Below, one piece after another: positions 1-8,709 of a DNA stretch of 64,000 nucleotides. Where the stretch lies: NCBI RefSeq assembly GCF_002995745.1, contig NZ_PVXQ01000019.1, positions 1-64,000 of the forward strand, given 5' to 3'. This DNA comes from Clostridium vincentii. GTDB lineage: Bacteria; Bacillota; Clostridia; Clostridiales; Clostridiaceae. A program made the position numbers and the translations under genes. The notes beneath the pieces were generated by a model, which was not told where the DNA came from, did no database searches, and saw only the letters and a program-made list of their open reading frames with translations. Positions within the stretch are counted from its first letter, which is position 1. Each line of letters begins with the position of its first letter.

Positions 1-63
1 ATAAATCCAACTCCATTCTTTTTATCTTAGCAATAAAATTATAATGGATAATTTATGTATTGG

Positions 64-91
64 GGAGATGTTTTTACATCTCCTTTATTTT
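64..91 (+). terminator. Rho-independent terminator at left edge
   Basis: Perfect 8-bp stem (GGAGATGT, 64-71, with ACATCTCC, 76-83), a TTTT loop and a T-rich tail to 91. It probably ends a plus-strand transcript entering from outside the window; no gene for it is visible here. Confidence 0.75.
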
Positions 92-99
92 TTTGCTAC

Positions 100-450
100 C
101 TTTGCCTACTAAAATTATACTCTAACATTATTTATTATATGTAGACCTATATATTTAAATGGAGAAGCTTATCTTATAGGAAGTACTACAGATATATATT
201 TTCCTGATAATTATTCTGAGTATGAACCATGAAAAAAATGTTAAAATATAGTAGCTAATATTAATGCTAAATCTATCTAATCAGCTTCAAATCCTGATGT
301 TTCCTATATCTTCTTATATTCTTATCTTATTAATTTCTTATCTTCTGCACTGGGCCTAGGTAAGTATTTGGTGCATAGAAAGTTCATAAAATTTAAAATT
401 ATTCTACGTTGCTCCAGTTTCCTCTGAAGAGCTATATAGCCGATTGAACT
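100..450 (+). other. Gene-free stretch with decayed reading frame
   Basis: No intact gene is seen. Read on the plus strand, about 135-420 keeps a codon-like pattern with only a few in-frame stops, as expected for a decayed coding remnant, but I recognise no family. The stretch contains one copy of a dispersed repeat (293-339). Around 421-457 a sequence resembling the D-arm half of a minus-strand tRNA is visible, without a matching T-arm. Confidence 0.3.
293..339 (+). repeat. Dispersed intergenic repeat, copy A
   Basis: These 47 bases match 50773-50819 at 43 positions, in the same orientation. Both copies begin CCTGATGTTTCCTATA and end TTATCTTATTAATTTCTT. Both lie between genes. No inverted-repeat ends or transposase are visible. 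The origin is unknown; it may be a genome-wide repeat or a relic of a duplicated gene. Confidence 0.6.
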
Positions 451-515
451 ATGAATTTTTCTCTATTGCCCTTGCCTAAGGATAATAGTCCCCTTAAAGT
501 CCCTTGTGAAATATT

Positions 516-552
516 AAAGAACGGCCCAACCCTTAAGGTTAAGCCGTTCTTT
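516..552 (-). terminator. Terminator downstream of tRNA-Arg
   Basis: Ten-bp stem AAAGAACGGC (516-525) with GCCGTTCTTT (543-552) and a further short AACC/GGTT pairing inside the loop. It lies 10 bases past the CCA end of the minus-strand tRNA. The structure is symmetrical, so it could stop either strand. Confidence 0.75.
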
Positions 553-561
553 GTAACTATA

Positions 562-636
562 TGGTGTCCCCAGCAGGAATCGAACCTGCATCTGTCCCTT
601 AGGAGGGGACTGTTCTATCCGTTGGACTATGAGGAC
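562..636 (-). tRNA. tRNA-Arg (anticodon CCT)
   Basis: The reverse strand folds as a 75-nt tRNA including an encoded CCA. The 7-bp acceptor stem is GTCCTCA with TGGGGAC. The anticodon arm is GTCCC/GGGAC around the loop CTCCTAA, giving anticodon CCT. The T-arm contains GGTTCGATTCC. The D-stem (GTCC/GAAC) has one C-A mismatch. The tRNA decodes AGG. Confidence 0.93.
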
Positions 637-764
637 TTACTTTATTTAATTACTATTAGATTTTAATATACTTGCTTGACTATGTCAACTCTAATACCAC
701 AAAACTAGGGTAGATATTAAATTTCTATTATAACTTCTAAATATTGTTACTACTGCATCCCAGA

Positions 765-788
765 GGCCACTCCCAAAGAGAAGTGACC
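765..788 (-). terminator. Hairpin after the P-type ATPase gene
   Basis: Seven-bp stem 765-771 with 782-788. It pairs fully only in minus-strand RNA (one U-G pair), where it lies just past the ATPase stop codon. It lacks a T-tract in that direction, so termination is uncertain. Confidence 0.35.
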
Positions 789-801
789 TTTTAATATAAT
801 T

Positions 802-3207
802 TTAAGCAATATAACGTGAAATCTTATTGTTTCTCTTAAAAAATTTTCTTATAAGCCTAACACATATTGTAATCATAGGCCAAGATGCCGCCGTAAAAGC
901 TGCTACAAGTATCCACTCCTTAAATGATATTCTAGTTAAACTAAATACCATTCTTCCTATAGGAGTAGTAAAGCATAATACGCTACAAGCTATCATAGCT
1001 ACAACTAAAAACAATTTAAATCTAGTTATTGGAAAGGCCACTCTAATCAAAACTACTAAACTTACTCCTAAGAATACAAGCAAAGCTACTGACCTACAGT
1101 GCCTTAAACTTGCTCCTGCTAAATGAGTAGTTACAAAGGCCACTGTTGTAAATCCAACCATTATAATTCCATTTGGAATACTTACAGTTAAAATTCTTTT
1201 TAAAAACCCTGATCTTACTCTCCCTGTTGATGGCTCTAACGCTAAGAAAAATGATGGTATTCCAATAGCACAACTTCCTACCAGCGCAGCTTGTATTGGC
1301 AGTATAGGATATGGTAATAACATTATGGAGAATACTAAAGATAAACCCACAAAGAAAACTGTTTTTGACAAGAATAATTCAGCAACTCGCTCTAGGTTGT
1401 TGATTTGTTTTCTTCCTTCTGCAACAATCTTTGGTAAGGCTTCAAAATTAGACTTTAATAGTACCAGCTGTGCTACAGCCTTAGTTGCTTCTGAACCATT
1501 TGCCATAGCAATTCCACAATCTGCTTCTTTTAAAGCTAGTACATCATTTACTCCATCTCCAGTCATAGCAACAGTATGGCCCTTTGATTGAAGTGCTTTT
1601 ATTATATCTCTCTTCTGATGAGGAGTAACTCTTCCAAAAACAGTATAATTATCTACTACATCCTTTAACTCCTTTATATCCTTAGGTAAGGTCCTCGCAT
1701 CTACATATCTATCATAACCTTCCATTCCAGCTCTCCTGGCAACAGCAGAAACAGTTACTGGGTTATCCCCAGAAATAACCTTTAAATGTACGCCTTCTTC
1801 TTTGAAATATTTTAATACCTTAGGGGCATCTTTCCTAATTACATCTTCTATTAATATTAATGCAGCCTCCTGAATGGTTTCTGTTAAACCTTCTTTTAAA
1901 CTTAATTGATTAACCTTTCCTAATAATAGAACTCTTTTCCCCTCTGCAGCATCCTTCTCTATTATTTCACTAAATTCCTTATACCTATCTCCTAGTAAAA
2001 CTTCAGGAGCTCCCATAACCCAAGCACCATACCCCTTCATTATAATTCCACCCCATTTTCTCTTAGATGAGAAGGGAACTTTTTCTATTATAGTTATATC
2101 AGGATTATCTTCATATTTTTCTAATATAGCCTTTTGAGTTGGATTTTTGCTAGGGAGATTATGAACTAAAGTACCAAGAACTAAATCTATTTCTTTTTTA
2201 TCCCTACAACCTAATACTACTACCTCATCCAGGTTAAATGTTCCCTCTGTTATTGTTCCAGTCTTATCTACGCAAAGAACATCTACCCTTGCCAATACTT
2301 CTGTTGCTGATAACTGTTGGACTAGAGTGTCATATTTAGCTAATCTAACTACTGATACTATAAATGTAGCACTTGTTAATAAAACTAAACCTTCAGGAAT
2401 CATCCCGACTATACCCGATACCGTACCTATTGCTGCATCCCTCCAACCTGAATGTACCAATAATATTTGTGTTGCTGTTAAAGCTCCTCCAAGTGGAACT
2501 ATTAATATTAATAATAATTTTATAATTTTACTTATGGAATTTTGTAATTCTGAGTTAACCGCCTTAAACTCTCGTGCTTCATCTGCTAATTTAGATGAAT
2601 ATGTATTACTTCCAACTTTATTGACCTTTGCATATCCTTCTCCTGTTATAATAAAACTTCCTGATAATATTTCTTGTCCTTCTTTTTTATATACTGGATC
2701 AGATTCCCCTGTAAGCATAGACTCATCAACCTCTAATTCATCTGCATAAAGTACTTTGCAATCAGCTAGAATTTGATTTCCACAACATAAACAAACAACA
2801 TCATCTATAACTAATTCTTCTATAGATACTTCGATTTCTTTACCACTTCTTAAAACCTTTGCATGTGCCATACTTAAAACAGATAGTTTTTCTAAAGTCT
2901 TCCTAGCATTAAGTTCTTGAGCTACACCCATAATACTATTTACTACTATTATTCCTGCAAAAATAGCATTTTTAGGTGATCCTGCTAGAATTACTATTGT
3001 AGCTAAAATTAAGTTAAGAGAATTAAAAACATTGAAAAAATTTGCCCTAATCATCTGTCCTAAAGTTCTTGATGGAGGTGTTGGTATCTTATTAACCTGA
3101 CCCCTAGATATCCTAATCTCTACATCTTTATCAGTTAAACCATATATTTCTTCTTTTATATTAAAAGTGTCTCTAATTTTATTTGTTTTTATATTAATAC
3201 ACTCCAT
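802..3207 (-). CDS. P-type cation-transporting ATPase
   Basis: Membrane ATPase expected to move a cation, probably a divalent metal or Ca2+, using an aspartyl-phosphate intermediate. The 801 residues contain the actuator motif TGES (166-169), the M4 motif PEGL (271-274), the phosphorylation motif DKTGT (Asp314) and the hinge TGDGVND. There are helix pairs near 57-95 and 228-290 and a C-terminal helix block from about 650. No N-terminal CxxC metal-binding domain is present, arguing against a CPx copper type. It resembles the PacL/Exp7-like HAD-IC ATPases of Firmicutes. A GGGGAG ribosome site lies 7 bases before the ATG. The gene stands alone; the ion cannot be named from sequence. Confidence 0.9.
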   Translation of the reverse strand: MECINIKTNKIRDTFNIKEEIYGLTDKDVEIRISRGQVNKIPTPPSRTLGQMIRANFFNVFNSLNLILATIVILAGSPKNAIFAGIIVVNSIMGVAQELNARKTLEKLSVLSMAHAKVLRSGKEIEVSIEELVIDDVVCLCCGNQILADCKVLYADELEVDESMLTGESDPVYKKEGQEILSGSFIITGEGYAKVNKVGSNTYSSKLADEAREFKAVNSELQNSISKIIKLLLILIVPLGGALTATQILLVHSGWRDAAIGTVSGIVGMIPEGLVLLTSATFIVSVVRLAKYDTLVQQLSATEVLARVDVLCVDKTGTITEGTFNLDEVVVLGCRDKKEIDLVLGTLVHNLPSKNPTQKAILEKYEDNPDITIIEKVPFSSKRKWGGIIMKGYGAWVMGAPEVLLGDRYKEFSEIIEKDAAEGKRVLLLGKVNQLSLKEGLTETIQEAALILIEDVIRKDAPKVLKYFKEEGVHLKVISGDNPVTVSAVARRAGMEGYDRYVDARTLPKDIKELKDVVDNYTVFGRVTPHQKRDIIKALQSKGHTVAMTGDGVNDVLALKEADCGIAMANGSEATKAVAQLVLLKSNFEALPKIVAEGRKQINNLERVAELFLSKTVFFVGLSLVFSIMLLPYPILPIQAALVGSCAIGIPSFFLALEPSTGRVRSGFLKRILTVSIPNGIIMVGFTTVAFVTTHLAGASLRHCRSVALLVFLGVSLVVLIRVAFPITRFKLFLVVAMIACSVLCFTTPIGRMVFSLTRISFKEWILVAAFTAASWPMITICVRLIRKFFKRNNKISRYIA

Positions 3208-3363
3208 AAATTACTCCCCAATACAGTTATATTATTACTTTTTTACATATAACTAATTTTAATTTATCAATCTTAATATACTCTTAAATATTATAGATAA
3301 ATTATTAAGATATCCTTTAATTTTACTGATTTTATCCTTAATCCTTCTATATTGTAAAAAAAG

Positions 3364-3383
3364 AAGAGTTTAAATGTACTCTT
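3364..3383 (-). terminator. Terminator of degV
   Basis: Six-bp stem AAGAGT (3364-3369) with ACTCTT (3378-3383), followed on the minus strand by C and a run of eight T. It begins immediately after the degV stop codon. Confidence 0.7.
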
Positions 3384-3384
3384 T

Positions 3385-4233
3385 TTAATTTTTAGTATAA
3401 TATGAAACCCCAATACTACCTGGTCCCACATGTATACCTATTATAGGCCCAATAGATTGTATTTCTACTTCTACATTTAATTTTTCACTAAGACGTCTGG
3501 CAAGTTCCAACCCTTCTTTTTCACAATTAATGTGATGTACTATAAGTTCTCCCATTCCGTTTTCTTCCATATCTTTTATAACCTTATTTTCAATTACATC
3601 AACAGCCTTTTTTTTAGTCCTTACCTTTTTAAAAACAGTAGTACTTCCATTAAAAACTGTAAGTATAGGTTTTATTTGAAGTATAGATCCTACTAATGCC
3701 GAAGCTCCACCTATTCTTCCACCCTTCTTTAAATACCTAAGGGTCTCAGGAACAAATAAAAATTTCCCATTACTTTTTACCTTATTAATTATATTAATTA
3801 CCTCATTTATATCTTTCCGTTCTTCTGAAGCTTTTGCTCCTTGTAATACTTGGAATCCCATCTCCATACAAGTTGTCTTCGAATCTATTATCTTAATCTT
3901 GGCATTAGGATATTCCTCTAAAACCATTTCTCGCACAAGATGTGCACTAGAATATGTACCACTAATATTTGAAGACAAAAACACTGCCACAAGGTCATTT
4001 CCTTTACTTACTATATCTTTAAATAAATTAATTAATTCTTCTATACTAGGCTGTGAAGATGTTGGTATATGTTCTAATTTTTCCATATCATTATAAAACT
4101 TTACATTTTCCAAATCAACCTCTTTATAACTCTTTCCATCTAGTATTACATTCAATGAAATAATTGTTATATCGTATTCTTTTTGTAGTCTCTTTGGAAT
4201 ATAACTTGTACTATCTGTAACTATTTTTACCAC
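3385..4233 (-). CDS. DegV family fatty-acid-binding protein
   Basis: DegV (FakB-like) proteins bind a fatty acid and present it to FakA kinase for phospholipid synthesis. The protein opens VVKIVTDSTSYIP, typical of the family's N-terminal Rossmann-like domain, and carries the lipid-site segment TSQPS near residue 80 and RLGGRIGG-like KGGRIGGASAL further on. I place the start at a GTG (4233) because AGGAGG (4241-4246) lies 7 bases upstream; this gives 282 residues, the usual length. An upstream in-frame ATG at 4272 has no ribosome site. No fakA is nearby. Clostridial genomes often have several DegV paralogs with different chain preference. Confidence 0.9.
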   Translation of the reverse strand: MVKIVTDSTSYIPKRLQKEYDITIISLNVILDGKSYKEVDLENVKFYNDMEKLEHIPTSSQPSIEELINLFKDIVSKGNDLVAVFLSSNISGTYSSAHLVREMVLEEYPNAKIKIIDSKTTCMEMGFQVLQGAKASEERKDINEVINIINKVKSNGKFLFVPETLRYLKKGGRIGGASALVGSILQIKPILTVFNGSTTVFKKVRTKKKAVDVIENKVIKDMEENGMGELIVHHINCEKEGLELARRLSEKLNVEVEIQSIGPIIGIHVGPGSIGVSYYTKN

Positions 4234-4341
4234 TATCCTGCCTCCTAATATTGCTAATTTGATAATACGCAATTATACCATAATTAATATCTGAAATTTA
4301 TATTTAGTACTACTATTCTCTGATTTTTAATGATATTATTC

Positions 4342-4370
4342 TTTAAGTTTTAACTTTATTGTAATATACT
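4342..4370 (+). promoter_or_regulatory. Predicted sigma-A promoter for plsC
   Basis: TTTAAG (4342-4347), a 17-base spacer and TATACT (4365-4370), about 40 bases before the plsC start. The minus-35 is imperfect. Confidence 0.5.
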
Positions 4371-4409
4371 ATTCTATGTTAAACTCTTCATATAAGGAGG
4401 ATTATATTT

Positions 4410-5126
4410 ATGTTAAGGTTATTATTATTTTATCCTAGATTAGTTTTAAGTGTAATGTTAGTTTCAATAAATCTTATTAAGATTAATTATTTACAGCGTA
4501 AAGGTCGAAGTGAGGAACGGAACTCACTAATACATAAAGTTACTTATTCTTGGGCAGCTTTCATTATGAGAATTAGTAATGCTAAAATTACTGTTTCTGG
4601 ATTAGAAAATTTACCTAACGATACAACCGTACTATTTGTATCTAATCATCAAAGTTACTTTGATATACCCCTTTTAATGAGCGTAATAGATCTACCTAAA
4701 GGATTTATTGCAAAAAAAGAGCTGGCAAAATGGCCTGGTATCCATATTTGGATGACATATATTAGATGTACATTTTTAGATAGAGATAATATGCGTAAGT
4801 CTGCTGAAGCAATTGTAGAAGGCATTAAAACTCTAAAGAGTGGCTATTCAATGGTTGTTTTTCCAGAAGGAACTAGAAGTAAGGGCGGTGAACCTCTAGA
4901 ATTTAAAGCTGGTAGCTTTAAACTTGCACTTAAATCGAAGGTTCCTATTATACCAATTACAATAGATGGTACATATAAACTTTTAGAAGCTTATGATAGT
5001 AAAGTTAAAGTTTCTTCTATAAAAGTAACAATACATCCAAGTATTGATGTTACTTCACTTACAAAGGAAGAAATCACTGAATTACCACATACAGTAAGAA
5101 ATATAGTCCTTAATTCTATAACTTAA
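4410..5126 (+). CDS. plsC: 1-acyl-glycerol-3-phosphate acyltransferase (PlsC)
   Basis: Transfers a second acyl chain to lysophosphatidic acid, making phosphatidic acid at the inner face of the membrane. The 238 residues show the catalytic HX4D motif NHQSYFD near residue 80, the substrate motif FPEGTRS near 150 and the later VPIIPITIDGTY block. A hydrophobic N-terminal segment (2-25) probably anchors the protein. AAGGAGGA lies 8 bases before the ATG. It is divergent from degV, whose family also handles fatty acids, but the link is positional only. Confidence 0.93.
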   Translation: MLRLLLFYPRLVLSVMLVSINLIKINYLQRKGRSEERNSLIHKVTYSWAAFIMRISNAKITVSGLENLPNDTTVLFVSNHQSYFDIPLLMSVIDLPKGFIAKKELAKWPGIHIWMTYIRCTFLDRDNMRKSAEAIVEGIKTLKSGYSMVVFPEGTRSKGGEPLEFKAGSFKLALKSKVPIIPITIDGTYKLLEAYDSKVKVSSIKVTIHPSIDVTSLTKEEITELPHTVRNIVLNSIT

Positions 5127-5149
5127 AAAGGAGACCTCGGTCTCCTTTT
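5126..5149. terminator. Bidirectional terminator between plsC and the TPR-like gene
   Basis: Ten-bp perfect stem AAAAGGAGAC (5126-5135) with GTCTCCTTTT (5140-5149), loop CTCG. It overlaps the stop codons of both convergent genes and has T-rich ends on both strands. Confidence 0.85.
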
Positions 5150-5807
5150 AATTTTCTCTCATCACTATTAATTCCTCTAAGCTTTCTTCAATTTCATTTA
5201 TGGGTAAATTTCCTTTAGTGAGTTCGTCATAAGATTTTTTCTTTAATCTTAAGTAAAAATTTATTCCATCCTTAATTATATCTATACCTTTACTACTCTG
5301 CTTTATCATAGTAAATAATACATCTTCTGCTTTATCAAACTTATTTGCAGCTTCATATAATTTAAAAATCTTCATATTTTTCTCTAAAGAAAGCTCATAT
5401 TTACCCATTTTATCTATTACTTCAATTGCATCATTTAGGTATTCTTCCTCTAAATATTCCTCTTCTATATAAGCTTCATAAAAACTTTCTATAGCTTTTT
5501 TATAATATGAAATTTTATTTTCTTCTACATTTATTTTATCAAAAACACTCCCCTGCAGATATAATAATTCTGAAAGAGCAATATACCTTTCAGCATTATA
5601 TTGATTTTCCCTTCCTATTATATTTATAACATCTGAAAAAGCCATAGTATCAATAGTTACCATATCTAATCCCACTAAAGATCTTATTTCTTTATTTATA
5701 ATTTTAAAAGCTTGATCTATTTCTCCATTTATAATATTTTTATCTATTTCTATCCTTACTAGCTTTAAACTGCTCTGGACTTCCTTCATATAATCTTTTT
5801 TAAGCAT
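5148..5807 (-). CDS. TPR-like helical protein, possibly DUF6483
   Basis: Unrecognised soluble protein of 219 residues, almost entirely helical, with paired helices at about 85-165 that look like tetratricopeptide repeats (for example YYKKAIESFYEAYIEEEY and LEKNMKIFKLYEAANK). It resembles clostridial proteins grouped as DUF6483, which I state tentatively from the opening MLKKDY and the helical-pair organisation. There is no signal peptide or membrane segment. GGGAGG lies 8 bases before the ATG. It is a single gene between convergent plsC and a divergent HD-GYP gene. A role in protein-protein contact is plausible; no specific function can be given. Confidence 0.6.
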   Translation of the reverse strand: MLKKDYMKEVQSSLKLVRIEIDKNIINGEIDQAFKIINKEIRSLVGLDMVTIDTMAFSDVINIIGRENQYNAERYIALSELLYLQGSVFDKINVEENKISYYKKAIESFYEAYIEEEYLEEEYLNDAIEVIDKMGKYELSLEKNMKIFKLYEAANKFDKAEDVLFTMIKQSSKGIDIIKDGINFYLRLKKKSYDELTKGNLPINEIEESLEELIVMREN

Positions 5808-5939
5808 TTTCAGGGCCTCCCTTTAATTAACAATGTACATATATTATATAATTTTCTTTTCATTTTTTCTATTTGTTGATAATATATTCTTATAATAACA
5901 TTTTTCTAATTTATATGCTAAAGGACTATAGGTGATATT

Positions 5940-7184
5940 ATGCAAAAAATAACTTTAAGAAATGTAATAGATATTATTCAGAGAACTCTTAATTCTATTG
6001 ATGATAGATTTGTAAATCATGGAGAACAGGTAGCTTATATTATGCTTTGCATTCTAAAAGAACATGGCGGATATAGCAAAGAAGAAATCCTTAGAATATG
6101 TACGGTTTCAATATTTCATGATATAGGAGCTTACAAAACAGCAGAAAGAGATACACTTCTAGAACTTGATTATTCAACTTCTAATGCTCATTCTGTGTAT
6201 GGTTCTTTATTTATAAAATATTTTTCTCCTCTAGGAGACCTCTCTAAGGTTATTCTTGGACACCATCTATTTGTTAAGGATCTAGCTAATATTTCAGTTA
6301 TTGGTATTCCTAATGAAGCTTTACTACTTGGACTTTGTGATTATGTTTCAATAATTAATTTAACCTTAGGTAGTGTAAAGGAATCCTATCTACTTTCAAG
6401 AAAAGATAGATACTCTCCAGAACATATATCTTTATTTATTAGAGCGAACAGAAAATATAATTTCACTCAAAAACTTAATAGTGGATCATATATCGATGAA
6501 CTATATGATTTCCTAGGAAATAGGCTAGTAACTAGGGATGAAATACTAAGTTATGCTAGAATGTTAACCTACTCCATAGATTTTAGAAGTGAACATACTG
6601 TACGACATACTATATTAGTCGAGGCAATAAGTTTTCAGTTAGCCAAACTATATGGATTTGATGATGAAAAACTTACTGAAATTAAAATATCTGCTGCCCT
6701 CCATGATATAGGTAAAATGAGTATTCCTATTGAGATTTTAGAGAAACCAGATAAGCTTACCTTTGACGAATTTGAAATAATGAAGCAGCATTGTATTATT
6801 GGTTATAATATATTAAGTGATCTTAATATTGATGATATACGCGATATAGCTTCCTTCCATCATGAAAAATTAGATGGAAGTGGTTACCCTTTTGGTCTTA
6901 AATCAGAAGATTTATCGACTGAAGCTAGAATCGTTGCTATATCTGATATTCTTAGTGCCTTAATTGGCTCAAGGAGCTATAAAGAAAGCTTTCCAAAGGA
7001 TAAAACCATCGCTATCTTAAACGATATGGTTCATGATAATAAAATTGATGCCAATCTAGTTGAACTAACTATTACTAATTATGACTTTATCATTAGTGAA
7101 GCTACCATTGAATCGTCTGCACTTATGAACACCTATAATAACTTAATGAACAATTATCTTGAATTACTTGAATATATTTCTTAA
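5940..7184 (+). CDS. Tandem HD-domain protein with HD-GYP-type C-terminus
   Basis: Predicted phosphodiesterase, probably acting on cyclic di-GMP or a related nucleotide. It has two HD domains. The N-terminal one (about 20-190) keeps HDIGAYK and GHHLFVK. The C-terminal one (about 215-400) has the full set HTVRH, HDIGK, HHEKLDGSGYP and the ISDILSAL block, with the GYP motif in GSGYP. No receiver, PAS or membrane segment precedes them, so its control input is unclear. Start by AGGTGAT just upstream of the ATG. It stands alone and ends in an unusual nested terminator. Confidence 0.85.
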   Translation: MQKITLRNVIDIIQRTLNSIDDRFVNHGEQVAYIMLCILKEHGGYSKEEILRICTVSIFHDIGAYKTAERDTLLELDYSTSNAHSVYGSLFIKYFSPLGDLSKVILGHHLFVKDLANISVIGIPNEALLLGLCDYVSIINLTLGSVKESYLLSRKDRYSPEHISLFIRANRKYNFTQKLNSGSYIDELYDFLGNRLVTRDEILSYARMLTYSIDFRSEHTVRHTILVEAISFQLAKLYGFDDEKLTEIKISAALHDIGKMSIPIEILEKPDKLTFDEFEIMKQHCIIGYNILSDLNIDDIRDIASFHHEKLDGSGYPFGLKSEDLSTEARIVAISDILSALIGSRSYKESFPKDKTIAILNDMVHDNKIDANLVELTITNYDFIISEATIESSALMNTYNNLMNNYLELLEYIS

Positions 7185-7287
7185 AAAAGAAGCTATCCTC
7201 TTTTAAAATGGAACATATATAAATATACTCTTTTTATAAGTGTCTATCATATACGTTCCATTTTTATTTAAGAAAGGCTTCTTTTTT
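7183..7287. terminator. Nested double hairpin between convergent genes
   Basis: An outer 11-bp stem AAAAAAGAAGC (7183-7193) with GCTTCTTTTTT (7277-7287) would be a normal bidirectional terminator, but about 80 bases lie in its loop. These contain a second 10-bp inverted repeat, AAAATGGAAC (7205-7214) with GTTCCATTTT (7255-7264). It looks like a terminator with a small palindromic insert, or two terminators nested. Confidence 0.6.
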
Positions 7288-7306
7288 CTATAGTTTATTT
7301 TTGCCT

Positions 7307-8554
7307 TTAGTCAATTAAGGATAAAGTGTGATTTTTCTTTAATATTTTTTTTATATATACTGCTATTTTTAGATTGGCACAATCATTAAAATCATGTAAA
7401 TGACAGTCTAATAATTCTTCTATTTTTTTAATTCTATATTTTAATGTATTCCTATGTAAAAACAATTTTTCAGCAGTAATAGTAATATTACAATTTTCCT
7501 CTAAATAAGTTTCCAAAGTTTGAAAAAGATTGGAATCATTCATAACATCATGGTCAGCCAAAGCACCTAGATTATCTAAATAGTATTCCCTTAAGGTCTC
7601 CTTATTTGGAATACTAAATAACAATCCATATATACCTATATCCTTATAGTTTATTACTGTATTTTGTTTTCCTTCACATTTTATAGTTTCAAGAGCTACT
7701 TCTGCTTCATTTAGGGATTGCTTCATCATCTTTAGGTCCTTATAGGGATTACCAATACCTACACTAACAGTAATTCCTTCTATTCTATTTGAAACTATCC
7801 TTTGAATCTCCCTGAGAGCACTATTTAACCTTACCATACGTGCATCTTCAAACCTATTCAGAAAAATTACGCAATCATTTTTATATATTAGAGGTACCTT
7901 CAAACGATATTTTTCTAATATATCCTCTACAATCTTTCCAAACAAAAGCTTAACCTTAGATATTGTTTCCTCATCTTTAATCTCTTTGTTTTTTATAAAT
8001 CCAGAAAAATCATCTATATCCACAACTCCTATATGACATTCCCTTGAAATGTTATATCCAAAATAATTTATTTTCTCCAAGACATCTATACCAAATTCTC
8101 CACTACCAAAAAGTATATTACTTAAAAATTGAGTAAGAGAATTTTCTTCTATATTTGATACTATAATGGCATTACAAATTTCTTGTGAAACTTCAACTAG
8201 CTTTGTCTCCCAAGGCAGCTCAAATATTGGTAGTTCAAGTTCATTTGCAACGTCTATAGCCTCTTTTGGAACTTTCTTAATATATGGGCCTACATTTACT
8301 ATAAGCCCAACTGCCTTTTTATCATTAATTTCTTGAATTAGCTTTATTAATTGACCTGTATCATCCTTTATGGCAACCCCTGTAATATAGACAATTTCTC
8401 CCCCTTTTAGCCATTGTCCTATCTCTAGAGGATTAGTAAAGTATTCACCTATATACATCCACTCAATAGACTTTTGTAATCCTCTTTCTCCCCCTACAAG
8501 ACTCATTTCTTGAAGAGATTTAAATTTTAAAATATCCTTAACCATGATTGACAT
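7307..8554 (-). CDS. PucR family transcriptional regulator
   Basis: DNA-binding regulator. An N-terminal PucR ligand-like domain (about 5-125, opening VKDILKFKSLQEM) is followed by a GGDEF-like middle region and a C-terminal HTH_30 helix-turn-helix (TAEKLFLHRNTLKYRIKKIEE). Relatives regulate purine catabolism, gamma-aminobutyrate or proline use. The start at 8554 (415 residues) follows AAAGGGGAG; an in-frame ATG 21 bases upstream would place that ribosome site inside the gene. No purine-catabolic genes are adjacent, so its targets are unknown. Confidence 0.88.
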   Translation of the reverse strand: MSIMVKDILKFKSLQEMSLVGGERGLQKSIEWMYIGEYFTNPLEIGQWLKGGEIVYITGVAIKDDTGQLIKLIQEINDKKAVGLIVNVGPYIKKVPKEAIDVANELELPIFELPWETKLVEVSQEICNAIIVSNIEENSLTQFLSNILFGSGEFGIDVLEKINYFGYNISRECHIGVVDIDDFSGFIKNKEIKDEETISKVKLLFGKIVEDILEKYRLKVPLIYKNDCVIFLNRFEDARMVRLNSALREIQRIVSNRIEGITVSVGIGNPYKDLKMMKQSLNEAEVALETIKCEGKQNTVINYKDIGIYGLLFSIPNKETLREYYLDNLGALADHDVMNDSNLFQTLETYLEENCNITITAEKLFLHRNTLKYRIKKIEELLDCHLHDFNDCANLKIAVYIKKILKKNHTLSLID

Positions 8555-8640
8555 ATCTATCTCCCCTTTTACCAAAACAAATATTTACTTATATATAAAT
8601 CTTACAATTTATTACTGTGCTTAGTATATTTATATGAAAA

Positions 8641-8674
8641 AAAGGCGTCTTTATTATATAATAAAGACACCTTT
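8641..8674 (-). terminator. Terminator of the methionine/folate gene
   Basis: Fifteen-bp stem AAAGGCGTCTTTATT (8641-8655) with AATAAAGACACCTTT (8660-8674), one G-U pair, loop ATAT, and on the minus strand a run of seven T. Confidence 0.88.
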
Positions 8675-8709
8675 GTCCATTCAATATTACCATACTTGAA
8701 ATCCAAAAG

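Noticed and set aside
451..666. Plus-strand open frame of 71 codons
   Set aside because: It runs through the tRNA-Arg gene and its terminator on the opposite strand; not a protein gene.
2327..2749. Plus-strand open frame of 140 codons
   Set aside because: Opposite-strand shadow of the P-type ATPase gene.
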